Source: Hygrophila difformis (lineage: Eukaryota > Streptophyta > Magnoliopsida > Lamiales > Acanthaceae). From it: a stretch of DNA of 64,000 nt. Below, piece by piece: positions 25,091 to 35,995 of this stretch. The stretch is from the NCBI GenBank assembly GCA_030278955.1, contig JAOANR010000004.1, positions 59,049,120-59,113,119 of the forward strand. The letters are read 5' to 3'. Below the pieces are notes generated by a model that ran no database searches, was not told where the DNA came from, and saw only the letters and a list, made by a program, of their open reading frames with translations. Numbering within the stretch: the first letter of the stretch is position 1; every line of letters begins with the position of its first letter. Both the position numbers and the translations under genes were made by a program.

Positions 25091-25126
25091 TTTCCTTATG
25101 TTACACTTATTTAGAAACGGAGTAAG
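25091..25126. repeat. Extra copy of the Stowaway right terminus
   Basis: The word ttacacttatttagaaacgg with flanks repeats the last about 30 bp of the adjacent Stowaway, immediately after its TA, giving a second terminus in tandem. Confidence 0.75.
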
Positions 25127-25572
25127 TACTACTGTTGTAATACATTATAAGTAAACTGATATTGCGGTTGCTATCTTGCTGACACTTTATGCAATTATTA
25201 ATTTATTATACATCGGATTCTGCTCGTTGTTTTCGTTAAATGAACCCTTTCTCTTGTACTGTACCTCGTTGGGTAAAAACATCTCTACTAACGGAACCGA
25301 TAGGACAGTAAAATAAAAACTGGTGTACTTGTTTTAACTATTTTACATGCAGAGAAAAGCAAATTCTAAATGGAGTATGAGACACAGGATGTACTACCAG
25401 CCCTAGACACCCAAGTTGGTTCTACGCACTTGTGACTAAAAATATGTTAGGTCTACACGTGTAACTATGTAAGCCCACCTGTCTTTAGTCACTACCTAGT
25501 TTTTGTCGAATTCACCGGAGTAGACCCCAATTTGGCGGCAATTTATCACTGTCCCACCGTCGGAGAAATATA
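25127..25572. other. Intergenic between RING1 and ERF (convergent 3' ends)
   Basis: AT-rich. It should hold the ERF 3' UTR (minus strand). No other feature was recognised. Confidence 0.4.
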
Positions 25573-26145
25573 TCAAAAGTTTTCTGGCGGTGGAAGATTA
25601 AGGTCGAGATTGATGCCTCTTCGCTGGGGCAACTCCGACGAATCGGAACTGCTGTGTGCTGCTCTACTTGCGCCGCCAGGGAAATCCAACGGCGGCGCGC
25701 CAGCGGCCTGCACTTTGTTCATTAGGTCAGCGATTTCTGTGTATGATTCGGGCCGGAGGCGGAGCATCGCAGCCCTGACGTGGTTAGCGGGATCAAGCCA
25801 CGGCCACTGTGGTGGCGGGAACGCCTCCCCGGTTGAAGGCCCTACAACGGTGCAGCCCATCCTGCCACGGGTGTAGAAATCAATAGGCCTACAGACGGCG
25901 TCGGCATCCAGCCTCGGAGGGAAGTTAGTCTTGGCCCTGGCGCCGCTGAAGCGGAGCGCAGCGGCGTCGTAAGCTCTGGCGGCGGCCTCCGCCGTATCGA
26001 ATGTACCCAGCCAGACGCGGACCCTCTTGACGGGATCCCTAATCTCGGCAGCATACCTCCCCCATGGCCGCTTACGAACTCCACGGAAATGGACATAGTT
26101 GTGCGGCCGGAAAGACGCCGTTGCGGTTCGTTTTCCTGGTGCCAT
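25573..26145 (-). CDS. AP2/ERF transcription factor with C-terminal EAR repression motif
   Basis: A single-exon ERF of 190 aa. The AP2/ERF domain (about residues 19-74) contains [19 protein letters not shown], then [17 protein letters not shown] and ARAKTNFP. It carries the Ala and Asp residues typical of ERF rather than DREB proteins and should bind GCC-box DNA. The C-terminus has DLNLPP (181-186), the EAR motif that recruits TOPLESS-type co-repressors, so a transcriptional repressor of the small group VIII type is likely. The gene is GC-rich compared with its surroundings, which is normal for intronless ERFs. A TATA box lies about 50 bp upstream of the ATG and is duplicated (see 26156-26366). 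Confidence 0.95.
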   Translation of the reverse strand: MAPGKRTATASFRPHNYVHFRGVRKRPWGRYAAEIRDPVKRVRVWLGTFDTAEAAARAYDAAALRFSGARAKTNFPPRLDADAVCRPIDFYTRGRMGCTVVGPSTGEAFPPPQWPWLDPANHVRAAMLRLRPESYTEIADLMNKVQAAGAPPLDFPGGASRAAHSSSDSSELPQRRGINLDLNLPPPENF

Positions 26146-26155
26146 TACGGTGTAC

Positions 26156-26366
26156 TAATTGTTAGGGATGGGGGAAGACGAGTAATCAAAATATTTATAT
26201 AGCGGTAGGGTAGTAGGAATTGGGGTCCACAGAAGGATCCCACGTGGAAATGGGGATGTGTTAATTGTTAGGGATGGGGAAGACGAGTAATCAAAATATT
26301 TATATAGCGGTAGGGAAGTAGGAATTGGGGTCCACAGAAGGATCCCACGTGGAAATGGGGATGTGT
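26156..26366 (-). promoter_or_regulatory. ERF core promoter, tandemly duplicated (106 + 105 bp)
   Basis: Two near-identical direct copies (26156-26261 and 26262-26366). Each carries, on the minus strand, a TATA box (ctatataaatat, 26191-26202 and about 26296-26307) and a G-box CACGTG (26241-26246 and 26346-26351). The copies differ by one G in a G run and one substitution (agggtagt versus agggaagt). The proximal TATA is about 50 bp from the ATG and implies a leader of about 20 nt. The distal TATA would give a leader of about 125 nt. Confidence 0.9.
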
Positions 26367-27201
26367 TGACTATAGGTTTAGATTAAGAATATCTTTATGT
26401 TCTTTGTTTTCATTTTTGTTAACAATCTGAAAAAATTAGTCATAAGAATCTGTATCGCATAAATTATAAAGAGAGACAAAGAAGAGGGATAGTGAGTGAG
26501 TAGGAAATCTAATCCAACCTGAAGATTGAGACTAAGGGGATTTGATCACGGGGACAAATCACATCCCGACTACTAAATTAATTTTAGAGAGGCTTTTCTA
26601 GTTGTATTTTAAATTACTTTTAAATCTCTAACAAGGGTTAAGAAATTTCACCCAAAAAGAGCTCCGTCTTGATTTTGAGTATTGTTTACTCATTACAACT
26701 CAACTTTGTGATATATATCTTTCTCTTCTCAACAAAAATTGCTCTTCTTTAACATACTCCATTGTTTTCTTTTAAATATCTTTCATCATATAATTAATTA
26801 TTATTAATAAATAATAATATTTTATTAATACTAATTATATTTTGAATGTAATCGTATAGTTTTGTTTAAAGGTAACAGTATATTGGAGAATAGAAGTTGG
26901 TATATCGTACGTAATATCTCTTTTACTTTAGGCGATGATATGTGTTTGAATCGGACATAATAATTCTAAAAGAAAATCATAAAAATAAGGCATTTTATTT
27001 TATTAACAAATAAAATAAAAATATAATATCCTAAGTATTTGTGTAGAAAAACAGAAAATGTAATTACTAAATGACAAAAATATTTATTTACTTATTTATT
27101 TTTTTTAAAAAAAACGTAGTAGGAGTAGTATATACTGATATTAAAGGCTAATTAAAGCTGTAAAGCATTTGAAAATATGAAGAGATGATAGATGCGTGTG
27201 G
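26367..27201. other. ERF upstream region; AT-rich, no gene
   Basis: No coding frame or element boundary recognised. Confidence 0.45.
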
Positions 27202-27211
27202 AGGTGTGAAC

Positions 27212-28440
27212 GGAAAAAGGATAAATAGGTCCTTTTTCTTTTCAAAAAATTCAAATCAGTCCTTTTTCTATTTTATTATCAAAACAGTCCTCTACAAATG
27301 CTAATTATGTTCAAATCAGTCCTTTTTTCACTAATTATCTTCTAATTGCTGACGTGGCAAGGGTTTTAATTTAAACCTGACACGTGTGCATAATATTAGT
27401 TCTTTTTCTTTTATCTTTTGTCAATTCAGTCCTAAACTTTTATTTTGTTCTATTTAGTCCTCTACCCCAATCACTCATTTTTATATTAATTGGCCTCAAA
27501 CCTTTCAAATTATTTCATTTTAGGCCCAAAACCTTAAATTTTTTTATTATTACTAATCCATTTATCAAATAAATGCACAACATATTTCCATAAATAAAAT
27601 TAAACACCAAACCTCATATATTGGGTTCGACTGCTTTGTTATCGGGTCTTTTAAGTACCGGAATTTTACGGACTCTCTCTAATAACCACTCGACCGCAAC
27701 CGATTGTTCATTGGTTTTGGTTTCCTTCAGCAACAATCAACAGAATCTTACTTTGCGTCCTACCTTAGGATGTAGCAATATTTGAGTAAATGATTTAACT
27801 TGAATTTTTGAAAGGTTATGGATACAGGAAGCCTTGGTTTTATTGAAAAATATTAATATTATTAAAAATATTAAAAAAAATAGCCTGAATTTTATTGTCC
27901 ACAAAATATGATTGTGCTGATTGTTGCTGAAGGAAACCAGAACCAATGAACCATCGTTACGGTCGGGTGGTTAGAGAGAGTCCGTAAAATTCGGAACTTC
28001 GAAGACCCGGGTAACAAGGCGGTCAAACCCAATGTATGAGGTTTGGTATTTAATTTTATTTACGGAAGTATGTTGGGCATTTATTTGATAAATGTATTAG
28101 TAATAATAAAAAAATTAAGGTTCTGGGCCTAAAATGAAATAATTTGAAAGGTTTGAGGCCAATTAATATAAAAATGAGTGATTGGGGTAGAGGACTAAAT
28201 AGAACAAAATAAAAGTTTAGGACTGAATTGGCAAAAGATAAAAGAAAAAGGACTAATATTATGCACACGTGTCAGGTTTAAATTAAAACCCTTGCCACGT
28301 CAGCAATTAGAATATAATTAGTGAAAAAAGGACTGATTTGAACATAATTAGCATTTGTAGAGGACTGTTTTGGTAATAAAATAGAAAAATGACTGATTTG
28401 AATTTTTTGAAAAAAAAAGGACCTATTTATCCTTTTTTCC
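27212..28440. mobile_element. Foldback MULE-type MITE with inverted repeats of about 500 bp
   Basis: Starts ggaaaaagg and ends ccttttttcc. It is flanked by the perfect 10-bp duplication aggtgtgaac (27202-27211, 28441-28450). The two arms (about 27212-27730 and 27910-28440) are inverted copies separated by a short spacer, so almost the whole element folds back. It has no coding capacity. The arms carry repeated (A/G)GTCC words and a ctgacgtggca block also found in the MULE at 15987. Confidence 0.92.
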
Positions 28441-28539
28441 AGGTGTGAACACTGTGCATAGGACGGCTGTCTTTACATGCATTGCTTTGCTTGGTGATGT
28501 CTGAAAGTAGTAGTACTTATACGGAGGAGTATATTTTAA

Positions 28540-28809
28540 GGTGGTGCTCAAACCATCTTATTGAAAATGCTACGTTTAGTCACAGTACGCATGCCGATAC
28601 ATATTTTTAACGGTTAAGAACTTAAGTTATGTACAACGAAAAGTTATAAAAAGTTGATTGTCTAAAACTATAAGATTAGACGAATATAACAAGATCTCAC
28701 TTGACTATGTTTTTCTTACATAACTATGATAAAAATTTAATCAAAGTTAAACCATTAATGAATAATATCAAATAGTGTTCTGTAGCATTTCTAATGAGAC
28801 AGAGGTAGT
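28540..28809. mobile_element. Stowaway MITE, degraded
   Basis: The internal core (ataacaagatctcacttgac, tataagattagacgaat) and the right end gagacagaggtagta are recognisable. The left end is unclear. Confidence 0.55.
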
Positions 28810-29172
28810 ATAGTGGAGTATATACTATTACCATTTCACACCAACGTAACTGGAATTTTGTCACCAAATTAACTTATTCCAGTAGTATTTAAAGTTTATA
28901 TGTGTCCACTAACCAACATCTTTTATCATAACATAGATGATAATACCCATATATATATATATATTCCCCAAAATACACAACCTCTATCTCTCTCTCTATA
29001 TGTATACTCTCTATATGTAATAGTATTAAGTAAAGTAAATAAATTCAAAACCCTAATAATAAATTTAAAAGTCGGGATTCTGACCAGCTAGCAGATCAAA
29101 TTCCCATGTCACATATGCGTTGAATCAATTATAGATAATTTTCCTTTCTCTATATATAGTATATAATTATAA

Positions 29173-29470
29173 TTCTTTTTTGGTGAACAAGAATGCCAAA
29201 GTGTCGGCAAAGAAAACAAAAGGAAAACTAACAAAACCTACAGCAGGGGGGGAAGAAAGAGCAAAAAACCGAACAAGACAAGTCTCTAAGCTCGAGGGAA
29301 ACACGTCCCTGCTACATCCGCTGACAGAAGCGGCCTGGTATCATCCGGAGGAAACGCCCAAGTGGTGAAAAACTCATCCGATCTCGTACCACGCTTGGCA
29401 AGGGCGTCAGCCACACCATTACCCTCCCTAAGGATGTGGCCGAAGCACCCACAACGCATGCACAGGTAGA
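29173..29470 (-). mobile_element. LINE 3' end fragment with RNase H tail
   Basis: On the minus strand one frame reads FGHILREGNGVADALAKRG, then FFTTWAFPPDD, ending LLSADVAGTCFPRA and stop. This is the C-terminus of a LINE RNase H domain. A T run at about 29176-29181 is the poly(A) tail. It is the same family as the tails at 50.1 kb and 63.6 kb, which share TTWAF and the following spacing. Confidence 0.8.
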
Positions 29471-29477
29471 GATTGAA

Positions 29478-29692
29478 AAATGTTCCAAAATAATTGTCAT
29501 TTTTAGGTAGTTATAGGTAGTTATGTTATATTTTTACTATATTATCTTTCATTTTACATAAATGCTATTTGTTGAACATTTATTAAGATGAGTTTAGTTG
29601 CAGGGTACAAATGTAAATTTATGAGTTAATTAATGCAAATATTGGTTATTGAAATTGAGTTAAAAGAAACAATTATTTAGGAATGGAGGGAG
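29478..29692. mobile_element. Stowaway-like MITE, degraded
   Basis: Right end atggagggagta plus the internal word attgagttaaaag. The left terminus is not clear. Confidence 0.45.
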
Positions 29693-29854
29693 TAGTGTAC
29701 AGTGTACTACTATACATACGCGTTTCCTAATTGAGAGAAAATGATAAATTAAAGCGGTTGGTCTGTATGAAATTAAGAAAAACGAAAACGATGCATGTCT
29801 GATGATCTGATTCATTCACTTAATAATTAATTAATAATTAAAGTTATCCTCGAG

Positions 29855-30462
29855 TAGGGCTGGGGAAAAATACCGAATATACCGCATACCGCACATATCG
29901 TGCCGAAAAAATACCGAGAATACCAAAATTTTCGGTATAGCGTAATTTTCGGTACGGTATCATACCGTACCATAAGACTTCGGTACGGTAACGGTATAAA
30001 ATTTTTGATACCGCGGTATACCGTTACCGTACCGAATTTCGGTATATACCGCGGTATCAGTATATCGGTATGTACCGATTCTTCGGTATGTCGGTATATA
30101 CCACGATACCGGTATATATCGCAATACCGATATGCTGGTATACGTAGAATGTTTGGTATGTTGGTATATACCGCAATACCGGTATGTCGGTATGTAGCGA
30201 ATGTTCGGTATGTCGGTATATACCGTGATACCGGTATGCCGGTATGTACCGAAGGTTCGGTATACCGGTATATACCGAACATACCGAAATGTCGGTATGA
30301 CAACGATATAGAAATATTTCATACCGAAGATTTCGGTATACCGAAGATCGGTATACCGAAAGGTGCGGTACGGCAACGGTATGAAAATTTCCATACCGTA
30401 AGGTTCGGTACGATATACGGTACGGCAAAATTTTTTCGGCATACCGTACCGACCCACCCCTA
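29855..30462. mobile_element. hAT-type MITE built almost wholly from GGTATACCG-like words
   Basis: Ends TAGGGCTGGG and CCCACCCCTA are imperfect inverted repeats. The perfect 8-bp duplication tcctcgag lies at 29847-29854 and 30463-30470, the hAT signature. Essentially the whole 608 bp consists of variants of cggtata, ggtatgtcggtatatacc and their complements. The reading frames in it (Tyr/Arg/Ile-rich) are artefacts of this repeat. Confidence 0.92.
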
Positions 30463-30594
30463 TCCTCGAGAGAATCGATAATCAACATTTCAAACCGCTT
30501 TATTACCAAGTAAAACTACTACTCAAATTATTGACCTCAAGTCAACCCGGCCATGAATATAATGATGAATATCTCCTCATCACCTTTAATAATA

Positions 30595-30775
30595 CTTCCT
30601 CCGTTTTTCTTATTTTTTATATTTTATAATTATAAAAAAAATTTGATATTTTAAACTAGATGAATCCAACGATATCATAGTTTACTGTATATTATCTTAT
30701 ATAATTATATTGAAAAATCAAATCAAAATTATTCAATAAATATTAATTATTATGCAAACGTAGAAACGGAGGTAG
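30595..30775. mobile_element. Stowaway MITE, internally shortened
   Basis: Left terminus cttcctccgttttt and right terminus gaaacggaggtag, each next to TA. At 181 bp it is shorter than the usual 255-270 bp. Confidence 0.75.
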
Positions 30776-31324
30776 TATAAGTCTATATGTAACTATTTAA
30801 ATTTTTGTTTGCATTCGTAGCTAGCATCCACTTGTGCGCCCGCCATGTTTCCTAATTTCTAACTCCCATCCTTTTCAATTCAATTTTTAAATTATACTTC
30901 TATACATTCTATTTCTTTTTATCATTACTACTTTTTTATGCTTACTAGAAACACTCGGCTTCCACAAATTAAACATTAAGATTTTTCGCTTTTATTTAAT
31001 ATAGTAAAAGGTAAGGATGTAACATAAGAAATGAAATTATGTTCTCAACCAAAACCCAAAAAGAAGTATCGTAGTATTTGCTTTCTAATAAAAGTAAAAC
31101 ACGCACGCACTTTTGAGTTATTATAATTTATATAGAATTGCCTAATTGAATTTAATTTGTAAAGTAAGAGCATTTTGATACATAGAATGTAAACTACTCA
31201 ATAAGATAATATAATTATTGAATAAAAAGAATAAATAATTAACTAGGGACAAGATTAAGTGGTGGGGTGTTTGATTTGATTATTTGTGCGGCAGGAGAAA
31301 TCTTGGTCAGGATTTTCCTTGATA
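30776..31324. other. AT-rich intergenic DNA, nothing recognised
   Basis: No gene or element boundary supported. Confidence 0.45.
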
Positions 31325-31582
31325 CTCCCTCCGTTTTTTTGTTTGCTACGGACCCACGCAGCACGCAGTCCAATGTACATTTTAAATCAGTAATAACTCA
31401 AGTTCGGTACAAGTAAAAATTCTAAAAGTTCGATATTTAAAAACTACAAGACGAGATGAATCTAACAAGATCTCAATTGACTATATTTTAACTTGAATAA
31501 CTATGATAAAACTTCAAGTCAAAGTGATTGTGTGAATAGTGTCAAATTCTCCAACGTAGCTATCATTTAAAAACGAAGGGAG
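31325..31582. mobile_element. Stowaway MITE, full length
   Basis: Left terminus ctccctccgttttt, right terminus aaaacgaagggag, TA on both sides. Confidence 0.87.
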
Positions 31583-31965
31583 TATATATTATCGTCATTT
31601 TTCAAGCAGCCGGTTGTGGGTTCTTAATTACTTGCCGTTTAAAACAACCCCAAAACCTCAAATTTTCCTGTTATGCAATAAACCAACATTCTCGGTTTCA
31701 CACCACATATATATGTATGTATGTAGGTTCGTTAGAGCATGAACAACGACGTGTTTTGTTTGGCAAGCGGAAACCAATTACTACAATATAGTATAACATA
31801 TATTCAAAAAGAGGGGACGGTGGGGAAATTAAACCAATTAAATCATATTACTACTATTAAGCTATGCTACAAATTAAATGCCGTCTTTAATCAAATGATT
31901 TCTTCAACTTTCCGCTAAAAAAAAAAATGAATTCTTCAACTAAATAGGGGTGGCGTTTATGTTGT
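31583..31965. other. AT-rich intergenic DNA, nothing recognised
   Basis: Short frames only; no feature supported. Confidence 0.4.
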
Positions 31966-32136
31966 TTTTTTTTTTTTTGTGTAGTCATTGAAGGCCTGGA
32001 AAGGGATGGTGGGAGCCCATGCCACACAATTACAAAGGGGAATAAAAGGGAGGGATAGGGGCTGGTGGGGAATCGAATCTCCAACCTTCCGTTCGAAGTC
32101 AAGGGATTTAACCACTTGGGCTAAGTCATCATCCCC
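31966..32136 (-). mobile_element. tRNA-derived SINE
   Basis: Minus-strand element with A-box-like tagcccaagtggttaaatcc, B-box-like ggagattcgattcc and a poly(A) tail (T run at 31966-31978). The direct repeat tatgttgt lies on both sides (about 31958-31965 and 32137-32144). It shares its tRNA-like head with the SINE at 15621 but has a longer body. Confidence 0.85.
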
Positions 32137-32479
32137 TATGTTGTATTTATCTCTTATTAGAATTAAGATGGACTAGGTTTTCAACTCAAAACCAATCAGT
32201 AATAGGTAGAATGTCATGGCCATATAAACAGGGCGACATCCTAATATATAACCGATGTGATACGTTCTAACATCTCTTAGTGAATTTAGTTTCTCCTCAC
32301 GTTAATAGTACATAATAATTCACTCAATTAATATTTTAATAAATACTTCACATTCGGCCCAAGTTACTATCATACAGTAATAAATGTTACGACCCATACT
32401 TTGGCCCAAGGAGTTTTGTGCCCACCACCTAAAGCCCAATCCCACATACTTTGGCCCAAGTTGCCTTCATTGTTGAGCG

Positions 32480-33177
32480 TAGGGATGTCAACTTTCCCGT
32501 AGGGTCGGGTAATCGGGTATCGGGTAGGGTAGGATAGAGATAATCGGGTAATCGGGTAGGGTATTACCCGAAACCGAAATAAATCATATCGGGTGCGGGT
32601 AGGGTACGGATTTCATATATTACCCGATTACCCTACCCGATTACCCGATTAAATATATATATATATTTATTTATTTATTTATCTATATATACTTATATAT
32701 ATTTAATTTATATTATATATTGAGATATATTTATATGTTTGTTTATTTATTTATTTATTTTTTATATTTCAAATTTATTAACGTTTGAGATTGGCAGTAA
32801 AAAGATTTATGAATTTTTTTTACTGAATATTCTTAAATATTACAATATTTATTTATGTTGCTTTGGCGGTTTCTTTTAAATATTCTTTTAAATTTTGTTC
32901 TCGTGCAATAATGAATGTTTTATTTATTTTTTTATGGTGAAAAATATTTTTTTTCTTTATTAAAGTTGGGTCGGGTAGAGTCGGTTAACTATGTAATATT
33001 TAAGATTTCGGGTACCCGTTTACCCGCGGATAATCCGCATACCCGGCGGGTATTACCCGAATCCTACCCGATATTTAATTTTAGGGTAATAGGGTAGGGT
33101 AAGGGTAGGATAATTATATTTCGGGTAGTGAGTGGAGGTGGCCTACCCGTACCCTACCCTACCCGTTTACATCCCTA
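32480..33177. mobile_element. hAT-type MITE built from CGGGTA/TACCCG words
   Basis: Starts TAGGGATGTCAA and ends GTTTACATCCCTA. The perfect 8-bp duplication gttgagcg lies at 32472-32479 and 33178-33185. Both ends (about 32500-32660 and 33000-33160) are dense in cgggtaatcgggtagggt and complements. The middle is AT-rich with ATTT repeats. Confidence 0.92.
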
Positions 33178-33185
33178 GTTGAGCG

Positions 33186-34815
33186 GCGTGAGCTTACCCT
33201 TTTTACTTCACTAGTTGAGTCTTTTCCCTCTTCCCCAACGGACAAGGGTTGTCACTTGTCACCCTACAAGTGTTCATAAAACCTTTTGAGTGTTTCCAGT
33301 AATGGAGGGTTGAGAGGTCCTAGAGATGTGAGGAGTGAGAGCTTTGTGTGATTTTGATTCCCACCCCTTGGGGGGTTGGGGCTGGTGATTGGTGCATTCC
33401 CATTCTCCCATGTAAGGTGTACCTAAGCCACAAGGCTACACCACACAACACTTGGAGTTGGTAATGGAAAATACAGTATTGTTATTCTCGGTGGAAACTA
33501 GTATATTTATTCTTCATTCAGAGAGTCGGAATCCTAAGGACAGGAAAACCTAATTCCTTTTCCAATTCGCATCTTCCTTTCTCATTTTCTATTCCTTGGA
33601 GTTGTCGAAAGTCTGCATTTCAATAACTAACTACAATATGGAGTATAAAATATAAATATTGCAGTAATGAATTTATATCAGTAGATTGCAGTTGTCACCC
33701 ACCAGATTCATTTCCAACAATTTCAGCACCACTATCATCAAATTAGCCTTCTCCTTTCTTCTATTTAATTAACCAAACATAAAACCCAATCTCCTCAATA
33801 ATTTCTTCCTACTAACTCTAAAAACAAGAGCCAACAAGCAAGTGTGTGCCAAAAACAAAATCATCAAAATCATGTCATTTGTGTATCCACTAGCAGGAAC
33901 AGACTTTTCAAAAGAATCTCCACTTAAAATGCCATAAGTTTACTAAAAGCAGAAACTGTTGCCGAATACTGAGGTGTATATTTAGGTCTGGGATGGGGAT
34001 AGAATCCCAGTTAGAAAAGGCTATTATCTATGAATATGTTCACAATTTGGACTTCAGTTACAACCAGGCGGAAATGTCTCTCCTGCAGTAGTATATAGGC
34101 TGACACACATTCCATTGAAATATCACGAAAATGCACCGCTTCTCAACATTTAAAACAATCATCCATCTACAATACAGGAAAAGAAAATTCTCTTATAGAG
34201 GACAGCACAAGTACTTAAAGTTTAACATGATGCAGGTAAGTAGTTGAATATCAGAAAAACAACACCACTGTGAGTATGTTCTCAAGTATTGATTTACTGT
34301 CTCAAGCTTGCTTATATATTAACAAGCCAGGAAGTTTAGTTTAAGCAAAAGAGAGCACAATTGGAACTTCTTCAATCCGAAAATCAGCCAATGAGCAGAA
34401 ATCATAATCCTAAACCAAGAAAAAGAGCCTGAGTCAAAAGGTCATATTATTGTTTATTGTGATCAATGCACTGTTTGGGCACCACAAACAGAGCCAATGT
34501 AACATGTTAAGAAATAGCATAAATGTGGTACACACGTAATGCAGAAAGACTCTACCCTCTTGGTTACCGTCCATGCAAGATAGTTTCCAATTGTACTTGT
34601 GAATGAACTAAGTAAGCCATACATTTATGAAAGTGATGCATATAGAAGATTTTTTCATTCAAGGAAATTAAAAGCATTTTCAACCTCTAAACTATGAACA
34701 CAAAGGCCATATGAAATCTGAAGTTCCTTGGGATGAGCTTCTCCATGGCCCTACTTATCAGGAATTGTCCTAGTGCTCGTGAAAATTAAACTTTGCTCCA
34801 ACCATCCAACAGTCA
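33186..34815. other. No gene recognised; downstream flank of the NFD6-like gene
   Basis: AT-rich. It probably includes the NFD6-like 3' UTR (minus strand). An alternative last exon for that gene could start at 34409 (TTTAG|GATTATGA), adding only Gly-Leu before a stop. Confidence 0.4.
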
Positions 34816-35628
34816 TCATACATCATCATTGCAATCTGGTGAATACCATGTGTTAATTAGGATAATCAACCCAAAACTATTTCATCAAGGATCTAAAAAT
34901 ACAAAAAAGGTGAGAACTTTTTGTGGTGGGAATATGGGATTGTGCTTAACCTTCCAACGCATCATTTCTACATTTCATTCATGATTCTCAAGTTTTCCAA
35001 ATACCACATTGTCAAGTAAGTCAGAATCATAGAGCCATACAAAATATGATTTTCGCATAAACAATTTTTGAGTACTAACGTTAATAAGGGAGAATATAAG
35101 ACTCGTAAGAACTTGATCCTCATCATGCTAGTCTAGCTAAACATACCCATACATCCTGATTCTCACTTTTCAGATGCTTTCTAATAACTCACTTTCTAGT
35201 TTCAAATCAAGATTGCAGATTAATACACTATGAACGCGCGCTGCATAAAAACTTGATGTAAAAGTTACCTTCAATAGTCCAAGCATTACCACGAGGTGCA
35301 ACCGACAGCATAGAAGTGAGCACCGCGGAGGCAGTTGCAGTGTGGTAAGGCAGCATCGACATTACGCATACACTTCGCATTTCCACCGGACACCTAATTC
35401 ATACCAAAAATTGAACATCCATCAACACAATAACAAAAATTGGTAGATCAAAGTAGCTAATTAGCTATTGGCAAACCTGAAAAGACGAGCGGAGAGCGGT
35501 TTCTGCGAAGAAACACGAAATGAGGACGAAGAAACACTAGGCTTGACACCGGAGGATAACCTCGCGGCGGCGCCCCGTGTTGATGCGGTGGCCGATCGCA
35601 GCGCTAACCTGGCGGCGGAAGCTGCCAT
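34816..35628 (-). CDS. NFD6: NFD6-like small mitochondrial protein
   Basis: A 98-aa protein like Arabidopsis NUCLEAR FUSION DEFECTIVE 6, a mitochondrial protein needed for karyogamy in the female gametophyte; family members are small and of unknown biochemistry. Exons: 35628-35477, 35393-35269 and a 20-nt terminal exon 34835-34816. Introns are GT..AG and phases agree. The N-terminus (MAASAARLALRSATASTRRG-like, Arg/Ser/Ala-rich, no acidic residues) is a typical mitochondrial presequence. The conserved block FRCPVEM, MLPYHTATASAVLTSMLSV and the family C-terminal DCNDDV are present; the latter comes from the tiny last exon, which strongly supports the model. An alternative 3' exon at 34409 would end the protein as Gly-Leu. 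Orthology within the family is uncertain. Confidence 0.88.
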
Positions 35629-35995
35629 AGAGAGAAATCGCCGACGAGAAAATAGAAAAAAGTAGGGCTTTGGATGGGTTTTAACTTTGTATAATAAATT
35701 AAATTATTTACACTATTCCCAGGTCGCGTTATGCAGCTGAAGTCGTTATTAAGAATCAGCGACTTTTTAAATTCCCATAATGCCCTCAGCAGTATATGCG
35801 CATTCCTAGTACTATTTCTTATTATAGCAGAAAAAAGGTCGGAGCTTCAATGAAATCCAAAATTTCAGTGTAATCAGTTTAATTTGTCAATCAAAAAAAC
35901 ATGTCAATCATCATCCTCAATCCTCAATATACAAAAAAAAAAAAGAAAAAAAACAAAACAAAAACAAAAACAAAAAACAAAACCCAGACGTCTGA

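Noticed and set aside
29827..30509. Several long Tyr/Arg/Ile-rich reading frames on both strands
   Set aside because: They are produced by the iterated ggtatacc words of the hAT MITE, which stay open in many frames. No protein domain is present.
33186..33560. Possible LTR or TRIM fragment near 32.4-33.5 kb
   Set aside because: The phrase tgttacgaccc at 32386 resembles an LTR start, but no matching end, primer-binding site or duplication was found.
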